Shown in pieces: positions 12,601-24,208 of a stretch of 64,000 nt of DNA. Positions within the stretch are counted from its first letter, which is position 1; every line of letters begins with the position of its first letter. The stretch spans positions 3,352,225 through 3,416,224 of the forward strand of contig OY987308.1 of NCBI GenBank assembly GCA_963920635.1, read 5' to 3'. The notes under the pieces are model-generated. The model was not told the origin of the DNA and ran no database searches. It saw nothing but the letters and a program-made list of their open reading frames with translations. The DNA comes from Pseudeuparius sepicola (Eukaryota > Arthropoda > Insecta > Coleoptera > Anthribidae). A program made the position numbers and the translations under genes.

Positions 12601-15600
12601 ATATTTTTTTTAATTTCTGATTTTTAGTCGTGAGATTTTGCAAGCTATTTTAAACATCTTGATGATATTGTTTTCCATTTCCTTATTTTCACTTGATCAT
12701 ATTCCTTGACTAGTGGAAGTCCAGGATGAGATAGGCAACTGTTACTAGGAAAATTTGCTAAAAGTAATTCATAATTAATTGAAATATTAAACCCTTAATT
12801 TACTGGACTATTACTATTATCTATTGCATGCGCGCCTCGTTTTTCGTTTAATATAAATTTTTTGACGCTTTTTAGTTCTTTTTTAAAAATGTGGTATACA
12901 GTGTGTCAACAAATATAGATATCTAACAGACACTAAAGCACATGCAAATGCGAACACTTTATATTTTTTTTAATTTCTGATTTTTAGTCGTGAGATTTTG
13001 CAAGCTATTTTAAACATCTTGATGATATTGTTTTCCATTTCCTTATTTTCACTTGATCATATTCCTTGACTAGTGGAAGTCCAGGATGAGATAGGCAACT
13101 GTTACTAGGAAAATTTGCTAAAAGTAATTCATAATTAATTGAAATATTAAACCCTTAATTTACTGGACTATTACTATTATCTATTGCATGCGCGCCTCGT
13201 TTTTCGTTTAATATAAATTTTTTGACGCTTTTTAGTTCTTTTTTAAAAATGTGGTATACAGTGTGTCAACAAATATAGATATCTAACAGACACTAAAGCA
13301 CATGCAAATGCGAACACTTTATATTTTTTTTAATTTCTGATTTTTAGTCGTGAGATTTTGCAAGCTATTTTAAACATCTTGATGATATTGTTTTCCATTT
13401 CCTTATTTTCACTTGATCATATTCCTTGACTAGTGGAAGTCCAGGATGAGATAGGCAACTGTTACTAGGAAAATTTGCTAAAAGTAATTCATAATTAATT
13501 GAAATATTAAACCCTTAATTTACTGGACTATTACTATTATCTATTGCATGCGCGCCTCGTTTTTCGTTTAATATAAATTTTTTGACGCTTTTTAGTTCTT
13601 TTTTAAAAATGTGGTATACAGTGTGTCAACAAATATAGATATCTAACAGACACTAAAGCACATGCAAATGCGAACACTTTATATTTTTTTTAATTTCTGA
13701 TTTTTAGTCGTGAGATTTTGCAAGCTATTTTAAACATCTTGATGATATTGTTTTCCATTTCCTTATTTTCACTTGATCATATTCCTTGACTAGTGGAAGT
13801 CCAGGATGAGATAGGCAACTGTTACTAGGAAAATTTGCTAAAAGTAATTCATAATTAATTGAAATATTAAACCCTTAATTTACTGGACTATTACTATTAT
13901 CTATTGCATGCGCGCCTCGTTTTTCGTTTAATATAAATTTTTTGACGCTTTTTAGTTCTTTTTTAAAAATGTGGTATACAGTGTGTCAACAAATATAGAT
14001 ATCTAACAGACACTAAAGCACATGCAAATGCGAACACTTTATATTTTTTTTAATTTCTGATTTTTAGTCGTGAGATTTTGCAAGCTATTTTAAACATCTT
14101 GATGATATTGTTTTCCATTTCCTTATTTTCACTTGATCATATTCCTTGACTAGTGGAAGTCCAGGATGAGATAGGCAACTGTTACTAGGAAAATTTGCTA
14201 AAAGTAATTCATAATTAATTGAAATATTAAACCCTTAATTTACTGGACTATTACTATTATCTATTGCATGCGCGCCTCGTTTTTCGTTTAATATAAATTT
14301 TTTGACGCTTTTTAGTTCTTTTTTAAAAATGTGGTATACAGTGTGTCAACAAATATAGATATCTAACAGACACTAAAGCACATGCAAATGCGAACACTTT
14401 ATATTTTTTTTAATTTCTGATTTTTAGTCGTGAGATTTTGCAAGCTATTTTAAACATCTTGATGATATTGTTTTCCATTTCCTTATTTTCACTTGATCAT
14501 ATTCCTTGACTAGTGGAAGTCCAGGATGAGATAGGCAACTGTTACTAGGAAAATTTGCTAAAAGTAATTCATAATTAATTGAAATATTAAACCCTTAATT
14601 TACTGGACTATTACTATTATCTATTGCATGCGCGCCTCGTTTTTCGTTTAATATAAATTTTTTGACGCTTTTTAGTTCTTTTTTAAAAATGTGGTATACA
14701 GTGTGTCAACAAATATAGATATCTAACAGACACTAAAGCACATGCAAATGCGAACACTTTATATTTTTTTTAATTTCTGATTTTTAGTCGTGAGATTTTG
14801 CAAGCTATTTTAAACATCTTGATGATATTGTTTTCCATTTCCTTATTTTCACTTGATCATATTCCTTGACTAGTGGAAGTCCAGGATGAGATAGGCAACT
14901 GTTACTAGGAAAATTTGCTAAAAGTAATTCATAATTAATTGAAATATTAAACCCTTAATTTACTGGACTATTACTATTATCTATTGCATGCGCGCCTCGT
15001 TTTTCGTTTAATATAAATTTTTTGACGCTTTTTAGTTCTTTTTTAAAAATGTGGTATACAGTGTGTCAACAAATATAGATATCTAACAGAGACTAAAGCA
15101 CATGCAAATGCGAACACTTTATATTTTTTTTAATTTCTGATTTTTAGTCGTGAGATTTTGCAAGCTATTTTAAACATCTTGATGAGATTGTTTTCCATTT
15201 CCTTATTTTCACTTGATCATATTCCTTGACTAGTGGAAGTCCAGGATGAGATAGGCAACTGTTACTAGGAAAATTTGCTAAAAGTAATTCATAATTAATT
15301 GAAATATTAAACCCTTAATTTACTGGACTATTACTATTATCTATTGCATGCGCGCCTCGTTTTTCGTTTAATATAAATTTTTTGATGCTTTTTAGTTCTT
15401 TTTTAAAAATGTGGTATACAGTGTGTCAACAAATATAGATATCTAACAGAGACTAAAGCACATGCAAATGCGAACACTTTATATTTTTTTTAATTTCTGA
15501 TTTTTAGTCGTGAGATTTTGCAAGCTATTTTAAACATCTTGATGAGATTGTTTTCCATTTCCTTATTTTCACTTGATCATATTCCTTGACTAGTGGAAGT

Positions 15601-18600
15601 CCAGGATGAGATAGGCAACTGTTACTAGGAAAATTTGCTAAAAGTAATTCATAATTAATTGAAATATTAAACCCTTAATTTACTGGACTATTACTATTAT
15701 CTATTGCATGCGCGCCTCGTTTTTCGTTTAATATAAATTTTTTGATGCTTTTTAGTTCTTTTTTAAAAATGTGGTATACAGTGTGTCAACAAATATAGAT
15801 ATCTAACAGAGACTAAAGCACATGCAAATGCGAACACTTTATATTTTTTTTAATTTCTGATTTTTAGTCGTGAGATTTTGCAAGCTATTTTAAACATCTT
15901 GATGATATTGTTTTCCATTTCCTTATTTTCACTTGATCATATTCCTTGACTAGTGGAAGTCCAGGATGAGATAGGCAACTGTTACTAGGAAAATTTGCTA
16001 AAAGTAATTCATAATTAATTGAAATATTAAACCCTTAATTTACTGGACTATTACTATTATCTATTGCATGCGCGCCTCGTTTTTCGTTTAATATAAATTT
16101 TTTGATGCTTTTTAGTTCTTTTTTAAAAATGTGGTATACAGTGTGTCAACAAATATAGATATCTAACAGAGACTAAAGCACATGCAAATGCGAACACTTT
16201 ATATTTTTTTTAATTTCTGATTTTTAGTCGTGAGATTTTGCAAGCTATTTTAAACATCTTGATGATATTGTTTTCCATTTCCTTATTTTCACTTGATCAT
16301 ATTCCTTGACTAGTGGAAGTCCAGGATGAGATAGGCAACTGTTACTAGGAAAATTTGCTAAAAGTAATTCATAATTAATTGAAATATTAAACCCTTAATT
16401 TACTGGACTATTACTATTATCTATTGCATGCGCGCCTCGTTTTTCGTTTAATATAAATTTTTTGATGCTTTTTAGTTCTTTTTTAAAAATGTGGTATACA
16501 GTGTGTCAACAAATATAGATATCTAACAGAGACTAAAGCACATGCAAATGCGAACACTTTATATTTTTTTTAATTTCTGATTTTTAGTCGTGAGATTTTG
16601 CAAGCTATTTTAAACATCTTGATGAGATTGTTTTCCATTTCCTTATTTTCACTTGATCATATTCCTTGACTAGTGGAAGTCCAGGATGAGATAGGCAACT
16701 GTTACTAGGAAAATTTGCTAAAAGTAATTCATAATTAATTGAAATATTAAACCCTTAGTTTACTGGACTATTACTATTATCTATTGCATGCGCGCCTCGT
16801 TTTTCGTTTAATATAAATTTTTTGATGCTTTTTAGTTCTTTTTTAAAAATGTGGTATACAGTGTGTCAACAAATATAGATATCTAACAGAGACTAAAGCA
16901 CATGCAAATGCGAACACTTTATATTTTTTTTAATTTCTGATTTTTAGTCGTGAGATTTTGCAAGCTATTTTAAACATCTTGATGAGATTGTTTTCCATTT
17001 CCTTATTTTCACTTGATCATATTCCTTGACTAGTGGAAGTCCAGGATGAGATAGGCAACTGTTACTAGGAAAATTTGCTAAAAGTAATTCATAATTAATT
17101 GAAATATTAAACCCTTAGTTTACTGGACTATTACTATTATCTATTGCATGCGCGCCTCGTTTTTCGTTTAATATAAATTTTTTGATGCTTTTTAGTTCTT
17201 TTTTAAAAATGTGGTATACAGTGTGTCAACAAATATAGATATCTAACGGAGACTAAAGCACATGCAAATGCGAACACTTTATATTTTTTTTAATTTCTGA
17301 TTTTTAGTCGTGAGATTTTGCAAGCTATTTTAAACATCTTGATGAGATTGTTTTCCATTTCCTTATTTTCACTTGATCATATTCCTTGACTAGTGGAAGT
17401 CCAGGATGAGATAGGCAACTGTTACTAGGAAAATTTGCTAAAAGTAATTCATAATTAATTGAAATATTAAACCCTTAATTTACTGGACTATTACTATTAT
17501 CTATTGCATGCGCGCCTCGTTTTTCGTTTAATATAAATTTTTTTATGCTTTTTAGTTCTTTTTTAAAAATGTGGTATACAGTGTGTCAACAAATATAGAT
17601 ATCTAACAGACACTAAAGCACATGCAAATGCGAACACTTTATATATTTTTTAATTTCTGATTTTTAGTCGTGAGATTTTGCAAGCTATTTTAAACATCTT
17701 GATGAGATTGTTTTCCATTTCCTTATTTTCACTTGATCATATTCCTTGACTAGTGGAAGTCCAGGATGAGATAGGCAACTGTTACTCGGAAAATTTGCTA
17801 AAAGTAATTCATAATTAATTGAAATATTAAACCCTTAATTTACTGGACTATTACTATTATCTATTGCATGCGCGCCTCGTTTTTCGTTTAATATAAATTT
17901 TTTTATGCTTTTTAGTTCTTTTTTAAAAATGTGGTATACAGTGTGTCAACAAATATAGATATCTAACAGACACTAAAGCACATGCAAATGCGAACACTTT
18001 ATATATTTTTTAATTTCTGATTTTTAGTCGTGAGATTTTGCAAGCTATTTTAAACATCTTGATGAGATTGTTTTCCATTTCCTTATTTTCACTTGATCAT
18101 ATTCCTTGACTAGTGGAAGTCCAGGATGAGATAGGCAACTGTTACTCGGAAAATTTGCTAAAAGTAATTCATAATTAATTGAAATATTAAACCCTTAATT
18201 TACTGGACTATTACTATTATCTATTGCATGCGCGCCTCGTTTTTCGTTTAATATAAATTTTTTTATGCTTTTTAGTTCTTTTTTAAAAATGTGGTATACA
18301 GTGTGTCAACAAATATAGATATCTAACAGACACTAAAGCACATGCAAATGCGAACACTTTATATATTTTTTAATTTCTGATTTTTAGTCGTGAGATTTTG
18401 CAAGCTATTTTAAACATCTTGATGAGATTGTTTTCCATTTCCTTATTTTCACTTGATCATATTCCTTGACTAGTGGAAGTCCAGGATGAGATAGGCAACT
18501 GTTACTAGGAAAATTTGCTAAAAGTAATTCATAATTAATTGAAATATTAAACCCTTAATTTACTGGACTATTACTATTATCTATTGCATGCGCGCCTCGT

Positions 18601-20303
18601 TTTTCGTTTAATATAAATTTTTTTATGCTTTTTAGTTCTTTTTTAAAAATGTGGTATACAGTGTGTCAACAAATATAGATATCTAACAGACACTAAAGCA
18701 CATGCAAATGCGAACACTTTATATATTTTTTAATTTCTGATTTTTAGTCGTGAGATTTTGCAAGCTATTTTAAACATCTTGATGAGATTGTTTTCCATTT
18801 CCTTATTTTCACTTGATCATATTCCTTGACTAGTGGAAGTCCAGGATGAGATAGGCAACTGTTACTAGGAAAATTTGCTAAAAGTAATTCATAATTAATT
18901 GAAATATTAAACCCTTAGTTTACTGGACTATTACTATTATCTATTGCATGCGCGCCTCGTTTTTCGTTTAATATAAATTTTTTGATGCTTTTTAGTTCTT
19001 TTTTAAAAATGTGGTATACAGTGTGTCAACAAATATAGATATCTAACGGAGACTAAAGCACATGCAAATGCGAACACTTTATATTTTTTTTAATTTCTGA
19101 TTTTTAGTCGTGAGATTTTGCAAGCTATTTTAAACATCTTGATGAGATTGTTTTCCATTTCCTTATTTTCACTTGATCATATTCCTTGACTAGTGGAAGT
19201 CCAGGATGAGATAGGCAACTGTTACTAGGAAAATTTGCTAAAAGTAATTCATAATTAATTGAAATATTAAACCCTTAATTTACTGGACTATTACTATTAT
19301 CTATTGCATGCGCGCCTCGTTTTTCGTTTAATATAAATTTTTTGATGCTTTTTAGTTCTTTTTTAAAAATGTGGTATACAGTGTGTCAACAAATATAGAT
19401 ATCTAACAGAGACTAAAGCACATGCAAATGCGAACACTTTATATATTTTTTAATTTCTGACTTTTAGTCGTGAGATTTTGCAAGCTATTTTAAACATCTT
19501 GATGAGATTGTTTTCCATTTCCTTATTTTCACTTGATCATATTCCTTGACTAGTGGAAGTCCAGGATGAGATAGGCAACTGTTACTAGGAAAATTTGCTA
19601 AAAGTAATTCATAATTAATTGAAATATTAAACCCTTAATTTACTGGACTATTACTATTATCTATTGCATGCGCGCCTCGTTTTTCGTTTAATATAAATTT
19701 TTTGATGCTTTTTAGTTCTTTTTTAAAAATGTGGTATACAGTGTGTCAACAAATATAGATATCTAACAGAGACTAAAGCACATGCAAATGCGAACACTTT
19801 ATATATTTTTTAATTTCTGACTTTTAGTCGTGAGATTTTGCAAGCTATTTTAAACATCTTGATGAGATTGTTTTCCATTTCCTTATTTTCACTTGATCAT
19901 ATTCCTTGACTAGTGGAAGTCCAGGATGAGATAGGCAACTGTTACTAGGAAAATTTGCTAAAAGTAATTCATAATTAATTGAAATATTAAACCCTTAATT
20001 TACTGGACTATTACTATTATCTATTGCATGCGCGCCTCGTTTTTCGTTTAATATAAATTTTTTGATGCTTTTTAGTTCTTTTTTAAAAATGTGGTATACA
20101 GTGTGTCAACAAATATAGATATCTAACAGACACTAAAGCACATGCAAATGCGAACACTTTATATATTTTTTAATTTCTGATTTTTAGTCGTGAGATTTTG
20201 CAAGCTATTTTAAACATCTTGATGAGATTGTTTTCCATTTCCTTATTTTCACTTGATCATATTCCTTGCCTAGTGGAAGTCCAGGGTCAGATAAGCACCT
20301 GTT
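3623..20303. repeat. Satellite DNA array, 360-bp monomer
   Basis: From 4998 to 20117 there are 42 consecutive monomers of exactly 360 bp with no net indel, followed by a partial monomer to about 20303. A diverged partial monomer (about 3623-3771) precedes them and is separated only by the inserted transposon at 3772-4995. Monomers differ at a handful of positions, so they look recently homogenised; the outermost units are the most diverged. Landmarks in each unit are a TAGATATCTA palindrome, a GCATGCGCGC patch and a TATACAGTGTGTCAAC motif that resembles the transposon ends elsewhere in the window. No ORF and no canonical CENP-B box is seen. A monomer near 360 bp is a common size for insect pericentromeric satellites, including that of Tribolium castaneum, but identity with any known satellite is not claimed. 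Confidence 0.98.
3772..4995. mobile_element. Palindromic DNA transposon inserted in the first satellite monomer
   Basis: The ends are CAGGGTGTCCAACTTTAAAA and its complement, flanked by TA at 3770-3771 and 4996-4997. Arms of about 490 bp (3772 to about 4262 and about 4505 to 4995) surround a core of about 240 bp. Satellite sequence is continuous across the insertion (CAACAGATA to GATATCTAAC), so the element landed in a monomer at the array edge. Within the arms are inner termini (CTCCCTGTATA, TACCCTGTAC), so the arms are themselves modular. The core has a 98-codon frame (4120-4416) with no recognised homology. A diverged fragment of this family lies at 37566-37922. Confidence 0.88.
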
Positions 20304-20693
20304 TCGTGTTTCTAGATTCAACAGTTTTTGAAAAAAAATCAAATTCTTTGTCTCCCTTAAGGCTGGAATAACTTTTCAAGGGATTCTTAAACCTAAAAAT
20401 TTTACACGACTGAAAAACACCCATAGAACACTGCCTATATACATTAAGGAACACCCTGTATACGCCTGGCAATCTACATATAGTACTAAAGAACCAACCA
20501 TGCGTTTTTAGGAAAGGAAGACCGATTTGTTGAGAGTTTAAAAAGAAGATATCACCTACACCTACCATTTTGAAGTTATAATTTGTCTGATTAAAAAATA
20601 TATATATTGAATTAGAATAGATTTGGACAGACATATTTATTCGTTATTCATTTTAAATTGGAAGTATGGAATTTTTCTAATCACAAATCTATA
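20304..20693. other. Right flank of the satellite; repeat fragment
   Basis: Sequence departs abruptly from the satellite at about 20303. A GGAACACCCTGTATAC terminus at 20449-20464 marks the end of a truncated CAGGGTG-type element. A 115-codon minus-strand frame (20287-20634) overlaps satellite and repeat and shows no recognisable protein. Confidence 0.4.
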
Positions 20694-21748
20694 CAGGGTG
20701 TCTACGAAATAAGTGCAAAAATTTTTGTTACGTATCTAACCCATTAAGAGCGACTTTTTGTAATTGTTGTTTTTTTTTTCGGAAACATGGTGCCCCATTT
20801 TTCACTTTGACAGTTTGTAGAAAGACTCATTGTCAGATTGGTTGCTCACATAAACATAGGCCCCAAAATTCTTCGTTCCTGAGATCTGAATCATTGTATT
20901 ATGACAATATCTCCCAAAATAGTAAAGTTTCTGAATTGAAATTTGGCACTGCTCTGTTTTTTGGAGATGGCAATAAGCTGAAAATGTCAATTTCTACATA
21001 TCTCACAGAGGGCTCCCTTGCGCTATTTCTGCATCGTGCTTTTACTTGTAACTTTTTTGAAGATACTTATCTTTTTGGTCTTGGAGGTATATCATTTTAG
21101 CGCATCTTTTTCATTTGGGTGGTTTTGGGTGTTTTTCTCAAAAATCTCGGTTATTATTAAAGCTAGAGGGTTGCGGTTTTCACGTCACTACTACTTTTTT
21201 GAGAGGAATTTGGTGGACCAATCAGATTTTAGATAAGTTTTATAGTTTCTGCGCATTGGCACAGGACTGAAATTTTCGATTTTTTGGAAACCTCTCTCCT
21301 GGCTACAAATTATATATTATTATATCGACAAATTTAATCAACTATTTTTATAGATTTTTTGGCGTAGAATCGAATGGAATAATTAGTTTTTTGGTAGCGT
21401 TAATAGTTTTTGAAATATGAACTATGGTTTCCATTAAAAAAAATGTATAACTTTGGTTCATATCTCAAAAACTGTTAACGCTACCAAAAAAACTAATTAT
21501 TCCGTTCGATTCTACGCCAAAAAATCTATAAAATTAGTTGATTAAATTTGTCGATATATATAAGTTGTAGCCAGGAGAGAGGTTTCCAAAAACCTGCGCC
21601 AATGCGCGGAAACTACAAAACTTATCTAAAATCTGATTGGTCCACCAAATTCCTCTCAAAAAGTAATACAGTGACGTGATAACCGCAACCCTCTAGCTTT
21701 AATAATAACCGAGATTTTTGAGAAAAACACCCAAAATGGGACACCCTG
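20694..21748. mobile_element. Composite CAGGGTGTC-ended element with an internal palindrome
   Basis: TA-CAGGGTGTCTACG begins at 20692-20694 and GGGACACCCTG-TA ends at 21748-21750. The right part is a long inverted repeat: about 21123-21429 against about 21452-21737, joined by a short loop of roughly 20 bp. The left palindromic arm stops at 21123 without its own terminus, so the left third (20694-21122) is either extra element sequence or a replacement. No coding region found. Confidence 0.65.
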
Positions 21749-22788
21749 TACACTCATGTTTCATAACGATAAGAAGTAATGTAATACTTACTACACTATA
21801 GATTGTTAATATGAACTTGTCTTGTTTTGTATTTTGACGAGGAGTATTCTGCTGTTGTTTTGAATTTTTAAGGGATTTTTATTTTTTAATTTTCGAATGA
21901 CAACTCACATTTATATATTTTATTAATTTGAAACAGTTCCGACTAACTCGATATCTTTCAATTTGTGGTGCCCCGCTGCTGGGCAACGAACGAAAATGCA
22001 GTTTTCCTCTCGTTTGAGACACTCGAAATTTCATTTAAATCGCCCCAACCGACTTGAAACGAGTTTGAAGTTAATTTTCGGAGATCATAATAAAACCGAT
22101 GAAAAATGAGGAAGTTCAACTATGAGGCCCGGGCTTGATTTATAGAGAACGAAATTTCGCAATAATGTTCTGAGAGACTTTATTTGAATTTTGTACAGGG
22201 TTATTCAAACTTGATGTCACAGGCCTATTATTGTAAACGAACTAAATATCAACAAAATATCTGCTAAACGTGGTCACGCTATCTGTCAAAAATGACATTT
22301 TAAACATGAAATCGCTCAAAATCTTCTTTGATAAAATTTCAAAAAGTTTTACTTGTAGACCGGAAGATAGTGACAGATTTTTGGGCGTGATTTTACTCAG
22401 TAAGCCTTTCAAAGGGCATTTTGTTGAGTATATTCTCACAATAATAAGGTATGAATCAGTGAGTCATCCTGGGCTCTTCATATATGGAAAAGTGAGTTTT
22501 CATTATCTCGAAAAATAGGGCTACTATTGTCACGTGAACTTGTAATTTAATACTTAATTTGTCCATTTTTCTGAACAGGCTGCCAATGATAAATATGGAA
22601 GAGGATAAAGAAAAATGGCATTAATGAAAAATGTTCAGAAAAATAAGAGCTTTCGAACGATGTAACAAAAGTGGTATGTTGGTATAAAAAAGTATTTCTT
22701 GGCATCGCGAAGCCTAGCGACGTATTTACAAAGAGTCGCTAAATATGCCAATTTATTTCTTTAAACACCCTATATCATCTCCCATATA
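21749..22788. other. No gene; solo diverged repeat arm
   Basis: Unique-looking AT-rich DNA up to about 22194. From TACAGGGTTATTC near 22194 to about 22530 there is a diverged single arm related to the element at 22789-23803 (shared AAACGTGGTCACG and ATCTGTCAAAAATG blocks). No coding region is supported. Confidence 0.4.
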
Positions 22789-23803
22789 CAGTGTCCTCCA
22801 AAAAGTTCGCACCATATAGGGGTGAAATTTTTAATTAACGTAGGTATTATTTTGAAATTAAATTTTGGGGTAACTTTTTGCTTTAAAAAAGATGAAAAAT
22901 GACCCACTCAAACGTGGTCATGTGACTTTCGTTATCTGTCAAAAATGGGTTTAGTTGTTAAAATATCGAAAAGTTTTACTTGAAAAAGTTGTTTGCTTTT
23001 CGATTTTACGTAAGTGTACCAAATTTGAACGCTCTACTAAAATATTTGTTTTTTTTTTGTCAATTTTTAATATTTTTATTTATGAAATTTCTGAAAATTT
23101 TAAAAACTCGAAACTTCGTAAAAATTATTTTATATCACTAGCTTTATCATTCTATTTATTTTTTATTACTAATTACCGATAAGAATAGGTATTTTTCAAA
23201 AGAAAATGATATTTACGCTTTAAAATTCTGTTATGTTTGTTGCAAAGTTGATGTACCGTCTAGCATTTGGAGTATAAATGGGAAACGCAATGTAACTAAA
23301 TTTATACCCCAAATGCTAGACGGTACATCAACTTTGCAACAACCATAACAGAATTTTAAAACGTAAATATCATTTTCTTTTGAAAAATACCTATTCTTAT
23401 CGGTAATTAGTAATACAAAATGAATAGAATGATAAAGCTAGTGATATAAAATAGTTTTTACGAAGTTTCGAGTTTTTAAAATTTTCAGAAATTTCATAAA
23501 TATTAAAAATTGACAAAACACTAAATATTTTAATAGAGCGTTCTAATTTGGTACACGTACGTAAAATCAAAAAGCAAACAACTTTTCCAAGTAAAACTTT
23601 TCGATATTTTAACAGCTAAACCCATTTTTGGCGATATATTTTTTTAAATGTAATTTTTGAGAGATAACGAAAATCACATGAGCACGTTTGAGTTGGTCAT
23701 TTTTCATCCTTTTTAAAGCAAAAGGTAACCCCAAAATTAAATTTCAAAATAAAACGTTAATTAAAATTTCCCCCCTATGGTGCGAACTTTTTGAAGGACA
23801 CTG
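22789..23803. mobile_element. Near-perfect palindromic transposon (CAGTGTCCTCC ends)
   Basis: TA-CAGTGTCCTCCAAAAAG at 22787 and its complement ending at 23803 followed by TA. Two arms of about 480 bp are highly similar and meet at a short centre near 23275-23310. The transcript of either strand would fold into one long hairpin. A truncated relative lies at 42740-43460. No transposase remnant is seen. Confidence 0.88.
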
Positions 23804-24059
23804 TATAGCTCATGGTTTTACAACACGGATAACAATCTACGAAAGTGAAAGTCACATTTTCAAGGGCTTTTGGTGCATTTAGATATCTACCGGTAAAATG
23901 TTCATAAATGCCAATTATTTCTTATTTGCGTGCCTAGATACAACTAAATTCGAATGAATAAAACCATAAAACTTCCTGTGTTCATGGTGGTTACATTTAT
24001 TCATGTAAAATTGTTAGGTATAACACTCTCCAAGCAGTCCAAATCAAAACCACTTTTAC

Positions 24060-24208
24060 CCTGGAAGATTGTGTAGGAACAAAATATCTTTTGATTGCCT
24101 TAACCCACTTTTCCCTTAAAATAGGGTCTTTAGGGAGGAAAAATCGGACACTTTAGGACCGCCTTTGTAGTTTCCCTTGCAGTTGGTAACGGAACACGTC
24201 CACGGCAT
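24060..24208 (-). pseudogene. THAP-domain exon, frameshifted (P-element/THAP type)
   Basis: Minus strand from an ATG at 24208: MPWTCSVTNCKGNYKGGPKV, then SDFSSLKT. After a one-base frame change at about 24136 the reading continues LPKDPILREKWVKAIKR and FVPTQSSR. This order (VxNCKGNYKGGPKV, PKDP, REKWVKAIKR, PTxxSR) is a classic insect THAP domain of the kind found in P-element-like transposases and THAP proteins. The exon stops at AGG-GTAAAAG, a plausible donor, just before the expected Cys-x-x-His-Phe. No following exon was found in the 250 bp downstream. The frameshift and isolation point to a dead fragment of a THAP gene or P-type transposon. Confidence 0.6.

Noticed and set aside
4998..20117. 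Regularly spaced repeats suggestive of a CRISPR-like array
   Set aside because: The whole 360 bp repeats, with no unique spacers, in a eukaryotic transposon-rich context. It is satellite DNA.
4998..20117. Possible CENP-B box in the satellite monomer
   Set aside because: No TTCG-N4-A-N2-CGGG pattern in either strand of the monomer.
22242..23182. Several 65-82-codon frames read on both strands
   Set aside because: They lie in palindromic repeat arms and their peptides are compositionally biased with no homology.
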